From assembly GCF_042646425.1 (NCBI RefSeq), contig NZ_JBHRTR010000023.1, positions 162,898 to 226,897 of the forward strand: a stretch of DNA of 64,000 nt. The letters run 5' to 3'. This DNA comes from Marinibaculum pumilum (GTDB lineage Bacteria > Pseudomonadota > Alphaproteobacteria > Ferrovibrionales > Ferrovibrionaceae). The notes beneath the pieces were generated by a model. The model ran no database searches, was not told where the DNA came from, and was given only the letters and a program-made list of their open reading frames with translations. Of the stretch, positions 60,188-64,000 are shown piece after piece (the first letter of the stretch is position 1; the number at the start of each line of letters is the position of its first letter). A program made the position numbers and the translations under genes.

Positions 60188-60386
60188 GCGGATGGAGCCT
60201 CGGAAAGGTTTCAAATCTGGGTCGGGCAATTAGCGCTTGCCGCAGATATAGTGTACCAGCAGGCACGCGCCGCATCGTGCTGCGCCATGATGCCGGAATC
60301 GGCCGAGATGCCGGTTCGGGCATCATGGCGCCGGCGCCCCGCTTCGCGGGCTGTGGCAATCAGAGATTTCGAGTTGTGAGGGCGAC
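60188..60386. promoter_or_regulatory. Divergent region with a 13-bp perfect inverted repeat
   Basis: 199 bases between the small membrane gene and the TPR gene. GCGCCATGATGCC (60282-60294) pairs perfectly with GGCATCATGGCGC (60319-60331) around a 24-base loop, and a second small hairpin CCCGC-TTC-GCGGG follows at 60337-60349. The first could be a protein-binding site or a leader structure; both promoters should be in this region. Confidence 0.6.
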
Positions 60387-61133
60387 TTGTCCGAGAGCGA
60401 GCTATTCCGCGAGATCGATGAGGAAGTCCGCAAGGAGAAGTTCCAGAAGCTGGCACGGCGTCTGGCCCCTGCGGCGATCGGCATCGCGCTTGTCGTGGCC
60501 CTGGCGGTCGGCGGCTGGTTCGGCTGGCAGGCATGGAGGAATGCCGAGGCCGACGACCATGCGCGGGCCTTCGTCTCTGCCGTCGGCAAGTTCCGCGGCG
60601 GCGATGCCACGGCGGCGGCCGATGACCTGGCGGTCCTGGCGGGCGAGGCCTCCGGCGGCTATCGCACCCTGGCTCTGCTGCAGCGGGCTGCGGCGCTGGA
60701 GGATGGCGGCTTCGATGCCGCGGCGATGGAAAGCTATCGCCAGCTTGTTGCCGATCCGGATGTCGCGCCGGACTTGCGGGCGGTCGCGCGGCTGCGGGCC
60801 GCGCTTCTTGCCGTCGTGACGGGCGCCGACCCGGACCGGGTACGCCAGGACCTGGGGCCCCTGCTGACCGGCGGCGCGCCTTACCAGCCGCTGGCCACAG
60901 AGATCGAGGCCGCAGCCCTGCTGCAGTCGGGCGACCGTGAGGGCGCGATCTCCGCCTACAAGGCCCTGACGGAAGAGGCCTCCGCGCAGCCGGGCGTCCG
61001 CCAGCGCGCCGATGAGGCACTGCGGGCGCTCGGTGTCGAGACGGGCGGTGCGGATGGCGATGGCGCCGAAGCGGCACCCGCCGGCGGCGACCCTGCCGCG
61101 GGGGATACCGGCACCACCAGCGCCACCGACTGA
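60387..61133 (+). CDS. YfgM-like membrane-anchored TPR protein
   Basis: A 248-residue protein with TTG start at 60387 and a single N-terminal anchor (AIGIALVVALAVGGWFGW) after a charged cytosolic segment SESELFREIDEEVRKEKFQKLARR. The periplasmic part has TPR-like helices (GGYRTLALLQRAAALEDGGFDAAAMESYRQLV, LLQSGDREGAISAYKALTEEA), ending with an acidic, low-complexity tail (GGADGDGAEAAPAGGD). This matches YfgM/TPR_21 proteins, ancillary factors of the Sec translocon. The order yfgM-bamB-der is conserved in many proteobacteria, which makes the assignment strong. Confidence 0.85.
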   Translation: MSESELFREIDEEVRKEKFQKLARRLAPAAIGIALVVALAVGGWFGWQAWRNAEADDHARAFVSAVGKFRGGDATAAADDLAVLAGEASGGYRTLALLQRAAALEDGGFDAAAMESYRQLVADPDVAPDLRAVARLRAALLAVVTGADPDRVRQDLGPLLTGGAPYQPLATEIEAAALLQSGDREGAISAYKALTEEASAQPGVRQRADEALRALGVETGGADGDGAEAAPAGGDPAAGDTGTTSATD

Positions 61134-61150
61134 TCCCGCGGGCAAGGACG

Positions 61151-62500
61151 ATGTCGACATCCATCCTGCGCAGGATTGCCGTCGTGACCGGCGCTGTCGC
61201 GATGCTTGCCAGCACCGCCGCCTGCGACCTGACCGATCTCTACGGCGTCGAGGAGGACAAGCCGCTGCCGGGCGAGCGCATCCCGGTGATGCAGCTGGAC
61301 AGTACCCTGCAGGCGGATCCGCGCCTGGAGGAACTGGACGTGCGCCTGCCGGCGCCCTGGGCCAATGCCGACTGGCCGCAGGTGGGCGGCTATCCCAGCC
61401 ATGCGATGCACCATCTGGCGCTGGGCGAGCAGATCGCCGAGGCCTGGCGGATCGATATCGGCGCCGGCGCCTCCGATGGCCAGCGGATCTTCGCGCCGCC
61501 GGTGGTGGCGGATGGCCGGCTCTACGCCATCGACGCCGAATCCAACCTGTCGGCGTTCGACACGCAGACCGGCGACCGGCTGTGGCGGGTCGCCCTGGCG
61601 CCGGAGGAGGAGGACGAGGGCGCCATCGGCGGCGGCATCGCCTACTGGAACGGCTGGCTCTATGCGACCACCGCCTATGGCCTGGTCTACAAGCTGTCGC
61701 CCGCGGATGGCAGCCAGGTCTGGGTGAACGATCTGGGCCTGCCGATGCGCCCCGCGCCGACCGTGTTCGGCGGCCGGGTCTATGTGGTCACCGGCGACAA
61801 TACCCTTCACGCCCTGTCCGTCGCGGACGGCACCGAGGAATGGAGCCATACCGGCATCGCCGAGGGCGCCGCCCTGGTCAACGCCGCCGCCCCGGCGGCG
61901 ACCGAGTCCGTGGTGGTGGTGCCGTTTTCCTCCGGCGAGATCTTCGCCCTGCGCGCGGGCAACGGGGTCGTGGCCTGGGGCGACACCCTGATCCGCACCG
62001 GCCGCATCTCCCCTGTGGGGGAGATCAACGACATCACCGGGGAGCCGGTGATGGACCGCGGCGTGGTCTTCGCGGTGAGCCATGCCGGCCGCATGGTGGC
62101 GATCGACCAGCGCACCGGGGCGCGGCTGTGGGAAACCACCTTCGGCGGCCTGAACATGCCCTGGGTCGCCGGCGACTTCATCTTCCTGGTCACCCTCGAT
62201 TCCGAGGTCGTGGCCCTGACCCGCAGCGACGGACGGGTGCGCTGGGTGCAGCAGCTGGAGCGCTATATCAACCCGGACCGGAAGCAGAACCGCGGCGTCG
62301 TCGTGTGGTACGGCCCGGTCCTGGCGGGCGACCGGCTGATCCTGCTGTCCAGCGTCGGCCAGGCGGTCACCCTGTCGCCCTATTCCGGGGAGCTTCTGGG
62401 AGAACTGGAGCTGCCGGACCGCGCCATGGTGCCGCCGATCGTCGCGGAGGAAACCCTCTACATCACCACCGCGGACGGCGAGATCTTCGCCTATCGGTAG
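61151..62500 (+). CDS. bamB: Outer membrane protein assembly factor BamB
   Basis: A 449-residue beta-propeller lipoprotein of the BAM complex. The signal peptide VVTGAVAMLASTAAC ends with a lipobox-like STAAC, placing the modified Cys25, and the rest shows repeated PQQ/WD-like blades (LYAIDAESNLSAFDTQTGDRLWRVAL, LYATTAYGLVYKLSPADGSQVWVNDLG, VVALTRSDGRVRWVQQLERY). BamB helps BamA fold outer membrane barrels. It sits 17 bases after the yfgM-like gene and 4 bases before der. The 17-base gap contains the ribosome site GCAAGGACG. Confidence 0.93.
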   Translation: MSTSILRRIAVVTGAVAMLASTAACDLTDLYGVEEDKPLPGERIPVMQLDSTLQADPRLEELDVRLPAPWANADWPQVGGYPSHAMHHLALGEQIAEAWRIDIGAGASDGQRIFAPPVVADGRLYAIDAESNLSAFDTQTGDRLWRVALAPEEEDEGAIGGGIAYWNGWLYATTAYGLVYKLSPADGSQVWVNDLGLPMRPAPTVFGGRVYVVTGDNTLHALSVADGTEEWSHTGIAEGAALVNAAAPAATESVVVVPFSSGEIFALRAGNGVVAWGDTLIRTGRISPVGEINDITGEPVMDRGVVFAVSHAGRMVAIDQRTGARLWETTFGGLNMPWVAGDFIFLVTLDSEVVALTRSDGRVRWVQQLERYINPDRKQNRGVVVWYGPVLAGDRLILLSSVGQAVTLSPYSGELLGELELPDRAMVPPIVAEETLYITTADGEIFAYR

Positions 62501-62504
62501 GACC

Positions 62505-63917
62505 ATGACCCCGCCCGAACGCCTGCTCGTCGCGGCCATCGTCGGCCGCCCCAATGTCGGCAAGTCGACCCTGTTCAACAGGCTGGCCGGCCGGCGGATC
62601 GCCATCGTCGCCGACACCCCCGGGGTGACCCGCGACCGGCAGGAGGCGACCGCCAGCCTGGGCGATCTGAGCTTCCGCGTCTTCGACACCGCCGGGCTGG
62701 AGGAGGCGGCGGGCGATTCCACCGAGGCACGGATGCGCGCGCAGACCGACCGGGCGGTGGCGGATGCCGATGTCGTCCTGTTCCTGATCGACGCGCGCGC
62801 CGGGGTGACGCCGCTGGACCGGCATTTCGGCCAGGCCCTGCGCGCCACCCGGAAACCAGTGATCCTGCTGGCCAACAAGGCGGAAGGCCGCGCCGGCGAG
62901 GCCGGTGTGCTGGAGGCCTATTCCCTCGGCCTCGGCGAGCCGGTCGCCCTGTCGGCGGAGCATGGCGAGGGGATGGTCGACCTTCTCGATGCATTGCTGG
63001 CGCATGCGCCGGCGGACGCGGACACGGCTCCGTCAGGCGATGAGGGTCAGGACCCCGGCTTCTCGGAAGAGGGCAGCGAAGGCGACGACGACGAGGACGC
63101 GCCCGCCGGCCCCCTGCAACTGGCCGTGGTCGGCCGCCCGAATGCGGGCAAGTCGACCCTGGTGAACCGCCTGCTGGGGGACGAGCGGCTGCTGACCGGA
63201 CCGGAGCCGGGCCTGACCCGCGACGCGATCTCCATCGACTGGTCGTTCGAGGGCCAGTGGATCCGCCTGGTGGATACCGCCGGCATGCGCCGCAAGGCCC
63301 GGATCGAGGAGGACCTGGAGCGCCTGTCGGTGCGCGACAGCCTGGACGCGGTGAAGATGGCGCAGGTCGTCGTGCTGCTGATCGACGGCCAGCGCGGTCT
63401 GGACCGTCAGGACCTGACCATCGCCGCGCATGTGGCGGAAGAGGGGCGGGCGATGGTCCTGGCGGTCAACAAGTGGGACCTGGTCGAGGACAGGGCGCGC
63501 CGGCTGAAGGAGATCGAGGAGCGGCTGGAGATCTCGCTGACCCAGGTGCGCGGCATCCCGATCGTCACCCTGTCCGCCCTGACCGGGCGGCATGTCGACC
63601 GCCTCCTGCCGGCGGTGATGCAGCAATACGCCCGCTGGACCCGCCGGCTGCCGACCGCCCAGCTGAACCGCTTCCTGGCGGAAGCGCAGGAGCTGCACCC
63701 GCCGCCCGCGGTTTCCGGCCGCCGGCTGCGGATCCGTTATGCGACCCAGGTGAAGGCACGGCCGCCGACCTTCGCGCTGTTCGTGAACAAGCCGGAGGAG
63801 CTGCCCGACAGCTATCTGCGCTATCTCGCGAACGGCCTGCGCGAGCTGTTCGACCTGACCGGCATTCCCCTGCGGCTGATGACCCGAAAGGGACGCAATC
63901 CCTACGCGCCCGACTAG
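62505..63917 (+). CDS. der: Ribosome assembly GTPase Der
   Basis: A 470-residue double-GTPase (EngA). The first G domain has GRPNVGKSTLFN (G1), DTPGVTRD (G2/G3 region) and NKAEG (NKxD variant); the second has GRPNAGKSTLVNRLLGDERLL, DTAGMRRKA (G3) and NKWD (G4). Between them is an acidic linker (DEGQDPGFSEEGSEGDDDEDAPAG) longer than in many homologues. The C-terminal KH-like domain begins after NKWDLVEDRARRLKEIEERL and ends with MTRKGRNPYAPD. It is essential for 50S subunit maturation. Translation is nearly coupled to bamB (4 bases). Confidence 0.97.
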   Translation: MTPPERLLVAAIVGRPNVGKSTLFNRLAGRRIAIVADTPGVTRDRQEATASLGDLSFRVFDTAGLEEAAGDSTEARMRAQTDRAVADADVVLFLIDARAGVTPLDRHFGQALRATRKPVILLANKAEGRAGEAGVLEAYSLGLGEPVALSAEHGEGMVDLLDALLAHAPADADTAPSGDEGQDPGFSEEGSEGDDDEDAPAGPLQLAVVGRPNAGKSTLVNRLLGDERLLTGPEPGLTRDAISIDWSFEGQWIRLVDTAGMRRKARIEEDLERLSVRDSLDAVKMAQVVVLLIDGQRGLDRQDLTIAAHVAEEGRAMVLAVNKWDLVEDRARRLKEIEERLEISLTQVRGIPIVTLSALTGRHVDRLLPAVMQQYARWTRRLPTAQLNRFLAEAQELHPPPAVSGRRLRIRYATQVKARPPTFALFVNKPEELPDSYLRYLANGLRELFDLTGIPLRLMTRKGRNPYAPD

Positions 63918-64000
63918 GGCGTTCCCATTGAAGGCAGAATCGATAGGGGATTCCCCTGAGGGGCGAACTGTGATTCACCCTATCTGCTGGATGAGGAGGC
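63918..64000 (+). other. Right-edge intergenic segment, possible IS end
   Basis: The 83 bases after der contain AGGGG-ATT-CCCCT (63945-63957), a short hairpin, and end in GGATGAGGAGGC, a strong ribosome-binding sequence with no start codon before the window ends, so a gene likely begins just beyond. The composition is less GC-rich than its neighbours and resembles the leader of a transposase gene, but this cannot be settled here. Confidence 0.3.

Overview
The window is 64 kb of GC-rich, densely packed Gram-negative DNA. Translational coupling (ATGA and TGATG overlaps), TRAP and Liv-type uptake systems, a Gram-negative porin, an autotransporter and a yfgM-bamB-der block all point to a free-living, metabolically versatile alphaproteobacterium, probably Rhodospirillales-like; this is inferred from gene content, not from a marker tree. 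No rRNA, tRNA or CRISPR array was seen. Two runs of N (35064-35181 and 42574-42692) interrupt coding sequence.

Layout. 1-2.9 kb: the tail of a host-attachment-type gene, then on the minus strand a MarR regulator, a PAS_5 protein and a thiolase. 3.0-7.7 kb: a homogentisate operon (hmgA, fumarylacetoacetase, FAD monooxygenase plus a 75-residue DUF2783 partner, DksA/TraR-like zinc finger) divergent from the MarR gene, with a clear palindromic operator between them. 7.8-11.9 kb: a HupE/UreJ-type metal permease, a terminator, then a cobalt-type nitrile hydratase whose beta subunit is split into two genes, its activator protein, and an FAD monooxygenase. 12.0-15.9 kb: exported proteins (amidohydrolase, YtkA-like protein, di-heme peroxidase) and a porin.

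15.9-30.7 kb is the most unusual part: a nearly gap-free catabolic locus with acyl-CoA ligase, V4R protein, 2-hydroxyacid dehydrogenase, TRAP transporter, two-subunit aconitase-like hydro-lyase, isocitrate-lyase-family C-C lyase, HyuB/HyuA, an isochorismatase-fold protein lacking the usual cysteine, and a fumarate-reductase-like flavoprotein. It reads as import and complete dismantling of one organic acid or cyclic amide, but the substrate cannot be named from sequence.

30.7-42.3 kb: a DUF6152/membrane protein pair, an orphan CoxL-like molybdenum hydroxylase subunit, a giant glycine-rich autotransporter, a quinone-oxidoreductase-like MDR enzyme and an MscS channel. 42.5-49.9 kb: a full branched-chain amino acid-type ABC transporter, a DMT permease and a second acyl-CoA ligase. 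49.9-52.5 kb: an isocyanide hydratase-like gene divergent from a GlxA-type regulator, then an SDR enzyme. 52.7-57.5 kb: a hybrid histidine kinase, an unusual response regulator with about 490 uncharacterised N-terminal residues, and an acetylpolyamine amidohydrolase. 57.5-60.2 kb: a peroxiredoxin-like gene and TetR regulator sharing a double palindromic operator, then agmatine deiminase with a small membrane protein. 60.4-63.9 kb: yfgM-like, bamB and der. The last 80 bases hold a strong ribosome-binding-like sequence at the edge and perhaps the end of an insertion element.
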